Of a stretch of DNA of 33,669 nt, positions 26,330 through 33,669 are shown piece by piece. Where the stretch lies: the NCBI GenBank assembly GCA_002101225.1, contig LWTN01000227.1, forward strand, positions 1 to 33,669, written 5' to 3'. A program made the translations under genes and the position numbers. A model generated the notes under the pieces. That model saw only the letters and a program-made list of their open reading frames with translations. It was not told the DNA's origin and searched no databases. The stretch's first letter is position 1; every line of letters starts with the position of its first letter. The DNA comes from Cycloclasticus sp. symbiont of Poecilosclerida sp. M (GTDB lineage: Bacteria > Pseudomonadota > Gammaproteobacteria > Methylococcales > Cycloclasticaceae).

Positions 26330-27397
26330 ATGGGTATGCCTTTCTTCACAAAAACTAATAACCATGTGCTTGGGTTGGATGTTAGCGCGTCTGCAGTCAA
26401 GTTAATTGAGTTAAGAGAAAAGGGCTCACGATACCGAGTCGAGAGTTTTTCGATAGCACCGCTTCCTGAAAATGCTGTAACAGATAATAATTACACAAAT
26501 GTTGAGGCCGTTGGGCAGGTCATGCGAACAGTGGTTGAGCGCTCAGGCACTAAATTAAAACAAGCAGCTTTATCCGTAACGGGTTCTGCGGTCATTACGA
26601 AAATCATTTCTATTCCTAGGCCTGAAAGTGATGAAGAGCTAGAAGCGCAAGTCGAGTTACTTGCAGATCAATATGTCCCCTACTCTCTAGATGAAGTTAA
26701 TCTGGATTATTACATTATTGGTCCAAACGAAAGGGACAATACGCTTGTAGACGTTCGATTGGCGGCTTCTAGGCGAGAGAATATTGAAGACCGTATAGCC
26801 GCGTTGGAGTATGCAGGATTGGAGGCAAAAGTTATTGATGTTGAGGCATATGTTTTAGAAAATTCATATGGCCTGTTAGACGATGCAATCCCAGATTATG
26901 GCCCTAATGGAATGACGGCTATTGTTGATACAGGGGCTACACTGACGACGCTAAATATTATTCAAAACAATAGAGTTATTTATTCACGCGAGCAAGGTTT
27001 TGGTGGAAAGCAACTAACGGAAGAAATTCAAAGGCGCTATGGCCTATCATATCAAGAGGCTGGGTTAGCCAAAAAGAAAGGTGGCCTACCTGAAAGCTTT
27101 GTAGAGGATCTGCTCGACCCGTTTAAAGATCTGATGTGTAAGCAAATAGATCGGTCTTTACAGTTTTTCTTTTCATCCAGCGAAAGTCGGTCAATTGATC
27201 ATGTGGTTTTGTCTGGTGGGGTGTCGGCCCTAACCGGGATAGATGCCTTGCTTGAAAAGAAGCTAGATATTCCCGTTGCTATTGCAAATCCATTTTCTCA
27301 AATGACGCTATCGTCCCGAGTCAATGCGCTGTCATTAAGGGAGAATGCCTCATCAATGATGGTTGCAACTGGATTAGCCCTTCGGAGTTTTGATTAA
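26330..27397 (+). CDS. pilM: Type IV pilus inner-membrane platform protein PilM
   Basis: This actin-like (FtsA fold) cytoplasmic protein binds the cytosolic tail of PilN and links the alignment complex to the pilus motor. It has 355 residues. The nucleotide-binding pieces are GLDVSASAVKLIEL (phosphate 1), IVDTGATLTTLNI (phosphate 2) and VVLSGGVSALTG (adenosine). SIPRPESDEELEAQVELLADQYVPY is conserved in PilM. The ATG at 26330 has AAGGAG ten bases upstream. Its stop overlaps the pilN start in a TAATG. Confidence 0.95.
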   Translation: MGMPFFTKTNNHVLGLDVSASAVKLIELREKGSRYRVESFSIAPLPENAVTDNNYTNVEAVGQVMRTVVERSGTKLKQAALSVTGSAVITKIISIPRPESDEELEAQVELLADQYVPYSLDEVNLDYYIIGPNERDNTLVDVRLAASRRENIEDRIAALEYAGLEAKVIDVEAYVLENSYGLLDDAIPDYGPNGMTAIVDTGATLTTLNIIQNNRVIYSREQGFGGKQLTEEIQRRYGLSYQEAGLAKKKGGLPESFVEDLLDPFKDLMCKQIDRSLQFFFSSSESRSIDHVVLSGGVSALTGIDALLEKKLDIPVAIANPFSQMTLSSRVNALSLRENASSMMVATGLALRSFD

Positions 27398-27951
27398 TGT
27401 CTAGGATTAACTTACTGCCGTGGCGAGAAGATCTGAAAAAACAGCGACAAAGGGAGTTCCTCTCAACTTTGGGCTTGGCCGCAATAGCGATGTTGTTATC
27501 TATGCTCCTTGTTCACGCAACGTATACCTCGATGATAGAGAATCAGGCAAACAGAAATAGCGTTATACAAAAGGAGATAAAGCTACTAGACGAAAAAATA
27601 AAAACAATAAATGCCTTAGCTAAAACAAAAAACCAGCTGATAGCGCGTATGCAAGTTATCCAAAATTTACAACGAAGCCGACCAGAAATTGTACATATGT
27701 TTGACCAACTTGCCACGACGGTGCCCGAAGGTGTCTATTTAAAAAGCTTTATCCAGAACGGACAAAATTTGGTGATACAGGGCAACGCAGAGTCTAATAC
27801 GCGTGTCTCGGCGTACATGGACAGACTGGAAGAGTCTCCATGGCTAAAGGGGACAGATTTAAATATTATCAGTTCGAAGGCTCTTGGTGTTAATGGATTT
27901 ACTCTTCGGGTTTCACAGGCGAAAGCTGCGAAAAAAGAGGAGAATAAATAA
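27397..27951 (+). CDS. pilN: Type IV pilus assembly protein PilN
   Basis: This bitopic inner-membrane protein pairs with PilO. It starts MSRINLLPWRED, which contains the invariant INLLPWR motif that binds PilM in the cytoplasm. One membrane helix (about 23-43) is followed by a periplasmic coiled coil (EIKLLDEKIKTINALAKTKNQLIARMQVI) and a ferredoxin-like domain. It has 184 residues. The ATG overlaps the pilM stop by one base. Confidence 0.95.
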   Translation: MSRINLLPWREDLKKQRQREFLSTLGLAAIAMLLSMLLVHATYTSMIENQANRNSVIQKEIKLLDEKIKTINALAKTKNQLIARMQVIQNLQRSRPEIVHMFDQLATTVPEGVYLKSFIQNGQNLVIQGNAESNTRVSAYMDRLEESPWLKGTDLNIISSKALGVNGFTLRVSQAKAAKKEENK

Positions 27952-27952
27952 G

Positions 27953-28540
27953 ATGAATTTAGAACAAATTAACTGGGATTTTAACGAGGTTGGAAATTGG
28001 CCAAAGCCTGTAAAAGCAGGGGCTATTATATTAGCTTGTGTACTGATTAGTTTGGCGTGGTTGTATGTAGATACAAGCGAACAAACGGCAATGCTAGAAA
28101 CAGCCGAAAAGCAGGAACTAAAACTTAAACAGGTCTTCGAGGCGAAACAGAAAAAAGCAGTTAATTTGGTGGCATATGAGTTACAACTTAAAGATATGCG
28201 TGAGCAGTTTGGCGCCATGTTGAAGCAACTGCCTAACAAAACGGAAATACCTGATCTTATTATTGATGTATCTCAGGCGGGATTAGCTAGCGGCCTTGAA
28301 TTCAAACTGTTTCAGCCACAAAGTGAGGTAGATAAAGGTTTTTACAGAGAAAAGCCCATGAATATTGTTGTACAAGGGAGTTATCATGAGCTTGGAGAAT
28401 TTGTTAGTAACTTGGCCGCTCTTCCACGGATAGTTACGTTGCATAATGTATCGCTTTCGGGATCCGGAGAAAAAATGAAAATGGCGGCTATTGTAAAGAC
28501 GTATCGTTATGTGGAGGGGCAGGAAAATGATGATGGCTAA
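27953..28540 (+). CDS. pilO: Type IV pilus assembly protein PilO
   Basis: This inner-membrane partner of PilN has 195 residues. One membrane helix (AGAIILACVLISLAWLY), a periplasmic coiled coil and a C-terminal ferredoxin-like domain make the usual order. LPNKTEIPDLIIDVSQAGLASGLEFKLFQP is the family hallmark. I use the ATG at 27953, one base after the pilN stop, because GAGGAG lies 10 bases upstream; an earlier open reading lies wholly inside pilN in another frame. Confidence 0.95.
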   Translation: MNLEQINWDFNEVGNWPKPVKAGAIILACVLISLAWLYVDTSEQTAMLETAEKQELKLKQVFEAKQKKAVNLVAYELQLKDMREQFGAMLKQLPNKTEIPDLIIDVSQAGLASGLEFKLFQPQSEVDKGFYREKPMNIVVQGSYHELGEFVSNLAALPRIVTLHNVSLSGSGEKMKMAAIVKTYRYVEGQENDDG

Positions 28541-29084
28541 AGGTAACCGCGTGACTAAGAGAGCGAAATTAAAAGCAGCAGTAATGGTCATTTCGGTTTT
28601 GGTGCTCGGTTGTGCCAGTGAGGAATTTGGCGACCTAAATGATTACATAGCTGAGGTATACGCTAGAAAACCTGGGTTGATAAAGCCCTTGCCAGCGATT
28701 AAGCCATATGCATCTTTTCGTTATGTAAAAGATGGACTAAGGAACCCATTTACACCAATTAATAAGCACAAGCAGGTCGCCTATGACATAGAAAATATTG
28801 TGGGTCCAGGTCCAGATTTGGCTCGAACAAAGGTGGGGTTAGAGGGCTTCCCATTAGACACTTTAAGAATGGTAGGGACGATAGCAAAAGGCAATCAAAC
28901 GTGGGGTTTAATAAAAGCGGGCGATGGCATAATTCATCTAGTATTACCAGGTCAATATATGGGTAGAAACTTTGGCAAAATTCAAAAGGTGGACAACCAG
29001 AAAATAGAATTGGAAGAGTATATTGTATCAGCCGAAGGGCGATGGGTTAAAAGGCAAACAGAGATTGAACTTTCAGAGCACTAA
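28527..29084 (+). CDS. pilP: Type IV pilus lipoprotein PilP
   Basis: This inner-membrane lipoprotein connects PilN/PilO to the secretin PilQ. It has 185 residues. The signal ends in LVLGC with Cys29 as the lipid site. A disordered Pro-rich stretch with the PilQ/PilNO-contact region (YVKDGLRNPFTP) is followed by the beta-sandwich HR domain (LDTLRMVGTIAKGNQTWGLIKAGDGIIHLVLPGQYMG). Three consecutive ATG codons (28527, 28530, 28533) are possible starts; the first has the better spacing from GGAGG. The start overlaps the pilO end by 14 bases. Confidence 0.94.
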   Translation: MMMAKGNRVTKRAKLKAAVMVISVLVLGCASEEFGDLNDYIAEVYARKPGLIKPLPAIKPYASFRYVKDGLRNPFTPINKHKQVAYDIENIVGPGPDLARTKVGLEGFPLDTLRMVGTIAKGNQTWGLIKAGDGIIHLVLPGQYMGRNFGKIQKVDNQKIELEEYIVSAEGRWVKRQTEIELSEH

Positions 29085-29098
29085 AGGCGAAAATTATT

Positions 29099-31237
29099 AT
29101 GAAACAGGCAAAAAAGAAACACGCCATGCAAAAGGCAATTTGGAGCGGACAGATGATAAGAAAAGTTTATAACAAGAAAAATTTATTGTTGGGGCTGGCA
29201 TTAATTTCAGTATTTATAGCACAGCAGGCGTTCGCGCAGACGACTGCGTTACACCAGATTCAGTTCACAAGCCTGCCAGGAAATCGTATTCAACTAGAGC
29301 TGGCGATGGACGGTGAGCCGAGGCAAATACAAACCTTTAACACTGAAAATCCTGCGCGCATTGCAATTGACTTAATGGGTGTTGCAAACAAATCGGGGAA
29401 GCGTGCTATTGATATAGGCCTAGGAAAGGCGCTGAGTGTAAGGGCTGTAGAAGCCAAAGGTAAGACGCGAGTGGTGATCAACCTAACATCTTCTGTACCT
29501 TATACGACGAAAGTTGAAGGGAACAGTGTTTTTTTAACACTAAATGGTACATCGGCCTCAGCGCTACCAAAAAGTGTAATTGACCCAGTTGATAAAACGA
29601 AACTTATTGATGAAAGGAAAGGTAGAAGAATTAGTCACATTGATTTTAGAAGGGGTTTAGCAGGTGAGGGGCGAGTGCTTGTTAATTTATCAGACGCGTC
29701 GGCACTCGTAGATGTTAAGGAAGAAGGGGGGAAAGTCATTGTTGATATTATGGATACTGCTTTGCCTCCAGAACTTGCAAATCACTTAGATGTTATCGAT
29801 TTTGCTACGCCTGTAACGGCCATTGATATAAAACCTGCCGGTAAGAATACGCGGCTTATTATTTCAGCCGTTGGTGCGTATGAGTTTTTGTCGTATCAGA
29901 TGGGTGAGTTATTAACGGTAGAATTTAAGCGAATATCAAAAGAGCAACTAGACCGAGAGGTGGCTGAAAAGTTTAAGTACACAGGAGAAAAGTTGACCTT
30001 AGATTTTCAGGACATACCCGTGCGCACGGTTTTGCAAATCCTTGCAGACGTTACAGATATGAATTTAGTCGCGAGCGACTCAGTTGGCGGTAATGTAACG
30101 CTACGTTTAAATAATGTGCCTAGGGACCAGGCGTTGGAAGTTATTTTAACAAGCAAAGGGCTTGGAAAGCGCGTTGAAGGAAATGTAATGATGGTGGGTC
30201 CTGCGAGTGAGATTGCACGCCAAGAAAAAGAGGCGCTAAAAGCTAAACAGCAAGTACAGGAATTGGCGCCATTAGTTTCTGAATTTATTGAAATAAGTTA
30301 TGCAAGTGCTTCGGAAATAGCGGCGCTATTAAAAGCGGCAAAGGGGCAGCTAATATCTTCACGTGGCGGTGTGACCATTGATGCAAGAACAAATACATTA
30401 TTAGTTCAAGATACAGCTGAAAAAATTGTGGAGATAAAGAAAATCATTCAACGGATAGATAGGCCAGTCAGACAGGTGATGATTGAATCAAGGATTGTTA
30501 TTGCAAATGATGACTTTACAAGGGACCTAGGTATTCGGTTTGGTTTACAGGGGATTGATATCAATGGAACTTCAGTTATAGCCGCAGGCGGAGCGATTCC
30601 ATCAGCATCTGGTGGAGCGCCACCTTTTGGTGTTGGGCTTCCAGATGCGTTATTGGTTGATTTGCCTGTAGCAAGCCCTGCAGGAGCCGTTCAGTTTATT
30701 ATCGGGAAAATAGGGAATTCATTATTACAATTAGAGCTGTCAGCTCTACAAACAGAGGCTAAAGGCGAAGTTATTTCTAGCCCGCGTGTAATTACATCCG
30801 ATCAAGTGCAGGCAGAAATTAGGCAAGGCATAGAAATACCATTCCAAGAGGCGACTTCATCAGGTGCAACATCAACGCGTTTTATATCAGCCGAAATCAA
30901 TCTTACGGTCACGCCTAGGATTACTCCTGATGACCGTATAAACCTTGAATTAGACGTTAGTAAAGATGCGCCAGACTTTTCTAACATTCAACCTGATGGT
31001 GTCCCCATTAACACACAAAATGTAACGACTACCGTGCTAGTTGATAATGGCGATACGGTTATATTGGGTGGTATCTACGAACGGACCGAGAATCTTGGCG
31101 TTAGGAAAGTACCATTTTTTGGTGATTTGCCGGTAGTCGGCAATTTATTCAAGGCAGAATTTAAACAAGATAATAATCGCGAGCTGCTATTCTTTATTAC
31201 GCCAAAAATTCTTAAAGAGGGCTTATCTGTTAACTAG
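29099..31237 (+). CDS. pilQ: Type IV pilus secretin PilQ
   Basis: This outer-membrane multimeric channel lets the pilus out. It has 712 residues. A signal peptide ends AQQAFAQ. Two AMIN domains (about 50-150 and 170-270) bind peptidoglycan. An STN/N0 domain (LTLDFQDIPVRTVLQILADVTDMNLV), a secretin_N domain with the hallmark LVQDTAEKIVEIKKIIQRID, and the C-terminal secretin domain (ISSPRVITSDQVQAEIRQG and VPFFGDLPVVGNLFK) follow. The ATG at 29099 gives a long basic leader of about 28 residues before the hydrophobic core; the ATG at 29153, with GGAG seven bases upstream, would give a standard signal peptide and may be the true start. Confidence 0.95.
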   Translation: MKQAKKKHAMQKAIWSGQMIRKVYNKKNLLLGLALISVFIAQQAFAQTTALHQIQFTSLPGNRIQLELAMDGEPRQIQTFNTENPARIAIDLMGVANKSGKRAIDIGLGKALSVRAVEAKGKTRVVINLTSSVPYTTKVEGNSVFLTLNGTSASALPKSVIDPVDKTKLIDERKGRRISHIDFRRGLAGEGRVLVNLSDASALVDVKEEGGKVIVDIMDTALPPELANHLDVIDFATPVTAIDIKPAGKNTRLIISAVGAYEFLSYQMGELLTVEFKRISKEQLDREVAEKFKYTGEKLTLDFQDIPVRTVLQILADVTDMNLVASDSVGGNVTLRLNNVPRDQALEVILTSKGLGKRVEGNVMMVGPASEIARQEKEALKAKQQVQELAPLVSEFIEISYASASEIAALLKAAKGQLISSRGGVTIDARTNTLLVQDTAEKIVEIKKIIQRIDRPVRQVMIESRIVIANDDFTRDLGIRFGLQGIDINGTSVIAAGGAIPSASGGAPPFGVGLPDALLVDLPVASPAGAVQFIIGKIGNSLLQLELSALQTEAKGEVISSPRVITSDQVQAEIRQGIEIPFQEATSSGATSTRFISAEINLTVTPRITPDDRINLELDVSKDAPDFSNIQPDGVPINTQNVTTTVLVDNGDTVILGGIYERTENLGVRKVPFFGDLPVVGNLFKAEFKQDNNRELLFFITPKILKEGLSVN

Positions 31238-31256
31238 AGAAAACATTAATAATGGG

Positions 31257-31283
31257 AAAACGGGGCTTAAGCCCCGTTTTTTT
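31257..31283 (+). terminator. Rho-independent terminator after pilQ
   Basis: AAAACGGGGCTT and AAGCCCCGTTTT form a 24-base perfect palindrome (31257-31280), followed by further T bases. It lies about 20 bases past the pilQ stop. Confidence 0.9.
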
Positions 31284-31388
31284 ATGTAGTCGAAAGCTTG
31301 CGGGGTAAGAAGGGAAGGCGTTTGTATTAAGAAACTTAGTAGTTCACATGCTATAGTTTCTCCAAATAAAATCCTTTATCTACCTTTT

Positions 31389-31907
31389 GTGAAGAAAAGT
31401 AATATTTACCTTATCGGCCCTATGGCGGCTGGAAAATCTACAATAGGTCGAGCGCTCGCACGCAAGTTAAATAAAAATTTTTATGACACCGATGCAGAAA
31501 TCACTAAAGGTACGGGCGTTGCGATTTCGCTAATTTTTGAGCTCGAAGGTGAAAATGGGTTTCGTAAAAGAGAAACGGGGAAGCTCAAGCAATTGTCAGA
31601 AATTAAGAATTCAATTATCGCAACAGGTGGCGGCACAGTTCTGAGCGTGGAAAATCGTGAAGTACTAAAAAAAACGGGGCATATAATTTATTTAGAATGC
31701 TCAGTTGCTCAGCAACTTAAGCGAACGAAATACGACACGGTGAGACCCCTACTTAAGGTAAAAAATCCGAGGCTTAAATTGGAGGAGTTGATGCGAGTCC
31801 GTGCGCCAATTTACGAAAGCTTGGCAGATATTCTAATCAATACAGAAAAGCCCAGTAGCAAACACGTAATCGATAAAATAATACGGCAATTAGAGGAGAT
31901 AGCTTAA
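31389..31907 (+). CDS. aroK: Shikimate kinase
   Basis: This enzyme phosphorylates shikimate with ATP in the pathway to chorismate. It has 172 residues. The P-loop is GPMAAGKST (10-18); DTDAEI holds the Mg/shikimate Asp; FRKRE holds a shikimate Arg; ATGGGTVL is the substrate glycine loop; and RPLLK includes the lid Arg. The start is GTG at 31389, with no clear ribosome site but no better candidate; the next ATG would remove part of the P-loop. It sits four bases before aroB, the usual gammaproteobacterial order downstream of pilQ. Confidence 0.95.
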   Translation: MKKSNIYLIGPMAAGKSTIGRALARKLNKNFYDTDAEITKGTGVAISLIFELEGENGFRKRETGKLKQLSEIKNSIIATGGGTVLSVENREVLKKTGHIIYLECSVAQQLKRTKYDTVRPLLKVKNPRLKLEELMRVRAPIYESLADILINTEKPSSKHVIDKIIRQLEEIA

Positions 31908-31911
31908 AGCC

Positions 31912-32997
31912 ATGTCAGATAGGCAAAAAGTAACAGTAGAATTAGGCGATAGGAGCTATCCAATATTTATTGGGCATGGGTTGCTAAATAACTTACGTGA
32001 AATTAATCAGTATATTGCTGGGAAACAGATATTAATCATTACTAATGATACGGTTGAGCCACTTTATCTAGAGACAGTTAAGGCAGCTTTAAATAATAAA
32101 TTTACGGTAATAACGCACATCATACAAGATGGAGAACGCTTTAAAACATTGGCCTCGATTGAGCAAATTTACAGTGCGTTGTTGGAGAATGTATGTAATC
32201 GCCAAGTAACGTTAATAGCGCTTGGTGGTGGAGTTATTGGTGATATGACGGGCTTTGCTGCTGCAACTTACCAACGGGGCGTGAATTTTATTCAGATCCC
32301 AACAACTTTGCTTGCGCAAGTTGATTCATCAGTGGGTGGAAAAACTGGGGTGAACCACCCGCTAGGCAAAAACATGATAGGAGCGTTTTATCAGCCAAGG
32401 TGTGTTATTTCAGATACTTCTGTGCTCGCAACCCTGCCTGATAATGAATTAAGTGCTGGGTTGGCCGAAGTAATTAAGTGTGGTGTTATATGCGACGCGG
32501 AGTTTTTTACTTGGTTAGAAAGAAATATTGAAGCGCTTGTGTCAAGAGCCCCCGAAGCTTTGGCAAAAGCGATAAGGGTTTCATGTGAAAAGAAGGCGCA
32601 AATTGTAAAAATGGATGAGAGAGAGCATGGTCTTCGTGCGACATTAAATTTCGGTCATACTTTTGGCCACGCTATAGAAGCTGGAATGGGATACGGCACA
32701 TGGTTGCACGGTGAGGCGGTTTCTGTGGGGATGTGTATGGCCGCGAATTTATCAAATAAATTAGGTTGGCTATCGGTTGATGATGTGAGCCGAATTAAAA
32801 GCCTGTGTATTAAAGCGGGTTTGCCAGTTGATAGACCAAAAGATTTGAGTGCAGATGATTTTTTGCAATATATGCAGCGGGATAAGAAGAATACAGCAGC
32901 GGGTATTAGGTTGATTTTATTGAAGTCAGTTGGCGAGGCGGTCGTATATGACGGAATAGATACGAGTTTAATGCAAGCTGTGATTGAAGAAGGTTAG
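31912..32997 (+). CDS. aroB: 3-dehydroquinate synthase
   Basis: This NAD- and metal-dependent enzyme converts DAHP to 3-dehydroquinate, the second step of the shikimate pathway. It has 361 residues. Motifs are ALGGGVIGDMTGFAA (NAD site), DSSVGGKTGVNHPLGKNMIG (substrate and NAD), the metal ligands Glu in LAEVIKCG and His in FGHTFGHAIE, and the later LHGEAVSVGM. It lies between aroK and the damX-like gene. Confidence 0.97.
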   Translation: MSDRQKVTVELGDRSYPIFIGHGLLNNLREINQYIAGKQILIITNDTVEPLYLETVKAALNNKFTVITHIIQDGERFKTLASIEQIYSALLENVCNRQVTLIALGGGVIGDMTGFAAATYQRGVNFIQIPTTLLAQVDSSVGGKTGVNHPLGKNMIGAFYQPRCVISDTSVLATLPDNELSAGLAEVIKCGVICDAEFFTWLERNIEALVSRAPEALAKAIRVSCEKKAQIVKMDEREHGLRATLNFGHTFGHAIEAGMGYGTWLHGEAVSVGMCMAANLSNKLGWLSVDDVSRIKSLCIKAGLPVDRPKDLSADDFLQYMQRDKKNTAAGIRLILLKSVGEAVVYDGIDTSLMQAVIEEG

Positions 32998-33006
32998 GCC
33001 GAAATA

Positions 33007-33372
33007 GTGGAAGATGCATTTATAACGCCTGAGCGTGAAAAATCATTAAAGTTTTTGCTTCAACTGCTTGATACGAGCCAAAAAGCGGTTTTACTTAGAG
33101 GGCCTAATCGGTCCGGGAAGACTTTCTTTTTAAGGCGGCTTCAACACCATATCAAACGCGATTGGAAATTTTACAAGATTGATAAAGCAGACGTTGCATC
33201 TGGGGGCGATCCCATTCGGTTGTGGACGATGGCCATAAATGAATCCCTAGGGGGCAAGCACTCGCTAGAAAGTCGGGTAATGTTGTGGTCCAGAATGGAC
33301 AAGACGGCGATTATCGTAGTGGAGGACGTTCATACAGTTAGCCGTGAGGCACTATATGATTTAGGGTCATGA
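33007..33372 (+). pseudogene. DamX-like AAA ATPase, truncated by an insertion sequence
   Basis: Directly after aroB, gammaproteobacteria encode a DamX-like protein: an N-terminal AAA ATPase (ExeA-like), a membrane helix, and a C-terminal SPOR domain that binds septal peptidoglycan. Here only the first 121 residues remain. Walker A (RGPNRSGKTFFLRRL) and Walker B (AIIVVEDVH) are intact, but the frame runs into insertion-sequence bases and stops at 33370-33372. Native sequence probably ends near 33363. The membrane and SPOR parts would be missing. The start is GTG at 33007, nine bases after aroB. Whether the 3' part survives past the element lies outside the window. Confidence 0.78.
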
Positions 33373-33669
33373 CAAGTTAAGCGGCTCTTTTCTGAACATT
33401 TTGAGTAAAATATTGTATATATCTTGCTCTCGATTATTAAATCTAAACTCACACTCTTTAAGGTGCAAATTGAACAAACCTTTATCCATTCCTTTAAACT
33501 TCACCAGTCGTATTTTAGCATAGCCCCAAAACGACTCAATTCCATTGATATGGCTCGTGCCTCTAACAAACTCATTTTGGCTATGATGCACTCTAAAATG
33601 CTTCTTGTAACCAAAATCGACAAGTCCATTATAACCGCGCCAACCATCAGAATGAATAACGCTATTGAT
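33364..33669 (-). mobile_element. IS1595-type insertion sequence, one end
   Basis: The element inserted in the damX-like gene begins near GGGTCATGACAAGTTAAG (33364-33381), read as the terminal repeat because it contains the transposase stop codon. The other end and any 8-bp target duplication are outside the window. Confidence 0.7.
33367..33669 (-). CDS. IS1595-family transposase, C-terminal part (runs off right edge)
   Basis: Read on the minus strand, the frame is open from the right edge to the stop at 33367-33369, about 100 residues. It contains HSDGWRGYNGL (the second catalytic Asp) and EFVRGTSHINGIESFWGYAK, the Asn/Glu motif that marks the ISXO2/IS1595 DDE domain, then HLKECEFRFNNRE. 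No stop interrupts it, so the element may be intact beyond the edge. The first catalytic Asp and the N-terminal zinc ribbon are not in the window. Confidence 0.88.
   Translation of the reverse strand: MNSVIHSDGWRGYNGLVDFGYKKHFRVHHSQNEFVRGTSHINGIESFWGYAKIRLVKFKGMDKGLFNLHLKECEFRFNNREQDIYNILLKMFRKEPLNLS

Overview
The window looks like a chromosomal segment of a gammaproteobacterium with fairly low GC. The evidence is the gene order. Reading across it gives glnA-DUF4124-ntrB-ntrC; a rhodanese-secB-gpsA operon divergent from gpmI-envC-ctpA-(yibQ); metX-metW-DUF4426; a PBP1A gene divergent from pilMNOPQ; and aroK-aroB-damX-like. All are classic gammaproteobacterial neighbourhoods. Several blocks resemble free-living marine or Thiotrichales-type lineages, but I cannot name a genus from sequence alone.

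Layout. At the left edge is the 3' end of an IS5-type transposase (3-236) with a probable element end near 381. A sigma-54 promoter follows, then the nitrogen-control block: glnA, a DUF4124 secreted protein, ntrB (glnL) and ntrC (glnG). An NtrC-like operator overlaps a TATAAT box in front of ntrB. Next come a class 1B-type dihydroorotate dehydrogenase on the minus strand and trmL on the plus strand. The rhodanese-secB-gpsA operon (minus) is divergent from gpmI-envC-ctpA (plus). The last gene of that cell-wall cluster, the divergent polysaccharide deacetylase yibQ, is broken by four lesions. Sulfite/nitrite reductase plus DUF934 (minus) and metX-metW-DUF4426 (plus) form a sulfur/methionine block around an AT-rich divergent promoter region. 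Then come ampG and xthA (minus), rpmE, an M48 lipoprotein metalloprotease and gltA (plus).

The right third holds the PBP1A gene (minus) and pilM-N-O-P-Q (plus). Between them lies an intergenic region with a hexanucleotide tandem repeat and a hairpin. The pil genes overlap or nearly abut and encode the inner-membrane alignment complex and secretin of type IV pili. aroK and aroB follow, then a DamX-like AAA ATPase gene cut short at about 33364 by an IS1595-type element whose transposase runs off the right edge on the minus strand.

The genes are overwhelmingly housekeeping, and I do not see a convincing new multi-gene system. The most interesting points are genome-decay and regulatory ones: yibQ decay, IS truncation of the damX-like cell-division gene, an IS end very close to the glnA sigma-54 promoter, the self-control site before ntrB, the repeat array between PBP1A and pilM, and several strong palindromes in promoter regions.
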